5,873 nucleotides of DNA from Clostridia bacterium (GTDB lineage: Bacteria > Bacillota > Clostridia > Oscillospirales > Acutalibacteraceae): NCBI GenBank assembly GCA_900757335.1, contig CAAENL010000083.1:1-5873 (forward strand). The letters are read 5' to 3'. A program made the translations under genes and the position numbers. The notes below the pieces were generated by a model that worked only from the letters and a program-made list of their open reading frames with translations, had not been told where the DNA came from and did not search any database. Of the stretch, positions 5,790 to 5,873 are shown piece after piece. Numbering within the stretch: the stretch's first letter is position 1; the number at the start of each line of letters is the position of its first letter.

Positions 5790-5873
5790 AAGCGTTAAAG
5801 AGGGCTTTTACTTAAATTTTACACTGCAATCCTTTTTGCAAAGGAGGGTACAATTGTGTACCCGAGAAAAATA
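5790..5873 (+). pseudogene. Third copy of the yidD 3' end, cut by the window end (relic)
   Basis: From 5829 the yidD frame reads CNPFCKGGYNCVPEKN, matching residues 61-76 of YidD with one change (D to N). The other base changes there are silent. The part before it (gggctttt at 5802 onward) matches yidD 5399 onward with a deletion of about 12 bases and an in-frame TAA. The offset from copy 2 is 146 rather than 246, so about 100 bases are missing. It keeps GGGCTTTT, which copy 2 has lost, so it was not copied from copy 2 in its present form. The end of this copy lies outside the window. Confidence 0.8.

Overview
The window is AT-rich bacterial chromosome from the gyrase / rpmH-rnpA-yidD neighbourhood, a housekeeping region near the replication origin in many bacteria. 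All genes are on the + strand. The GyrA and L34 sequences look like Clostridia, probably close to Oscillospiraceae/Ruminococcaceae; this is inferred from remembered family sequences, not from a search. Decayed gene copies left in place between housekeeping genes suggest weak purging of useless DNA, as in a host-restricted or symbiotic lineage. That lifestyle is a guess.

Layout. Bases 1-42 are the last codons of gyrB. A near-consensus promoter (69-97) follows, then a two-helix membrane protein with a long acidic N-terminal region and a YcxB-like C-terminus (153-998). Next is complete gyrA (1044-3599) with a hairpin terminator. From 3600 to about 4480 there is no intact gene. This stretch holds a second copy of the gyrA 3' end, about fifteen decayed 42-bp (14-codon) repeats that match the acidic tail of GyrA, and a damaged second copy of the gyrA terminator. 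A consensus promoter (4589-4617) then drives rpmH (4690-4824), a terminator or attenuator, rnpA (4921-5256) and yidD (5253-5492, overlapping rnpA by 4 bases). After yidD come a weak terminator and two further decayed copies of the yidD 3' part, the last one cut by the window end.

How the genes work together. GyrB and GyrA form DNA gyrase. L34 is a ribosomal protein and RnpA is the protein subunit of RNase P. YidD assists membrane protein insertion, usually beside yidC, which is not seen here.

The main unusual feature is that two unrelated genes, gyrA and yidD, are each followed by degenerate tandem copies of their own 3' ends. In both cases the first copy is displaced by exactly 246 bases. 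I see no new defence, mobile or CRISPR-type system. The interest lies in this 3'-end duplication and decay, including what looks like a fossil of a once much longer GyrA tail.
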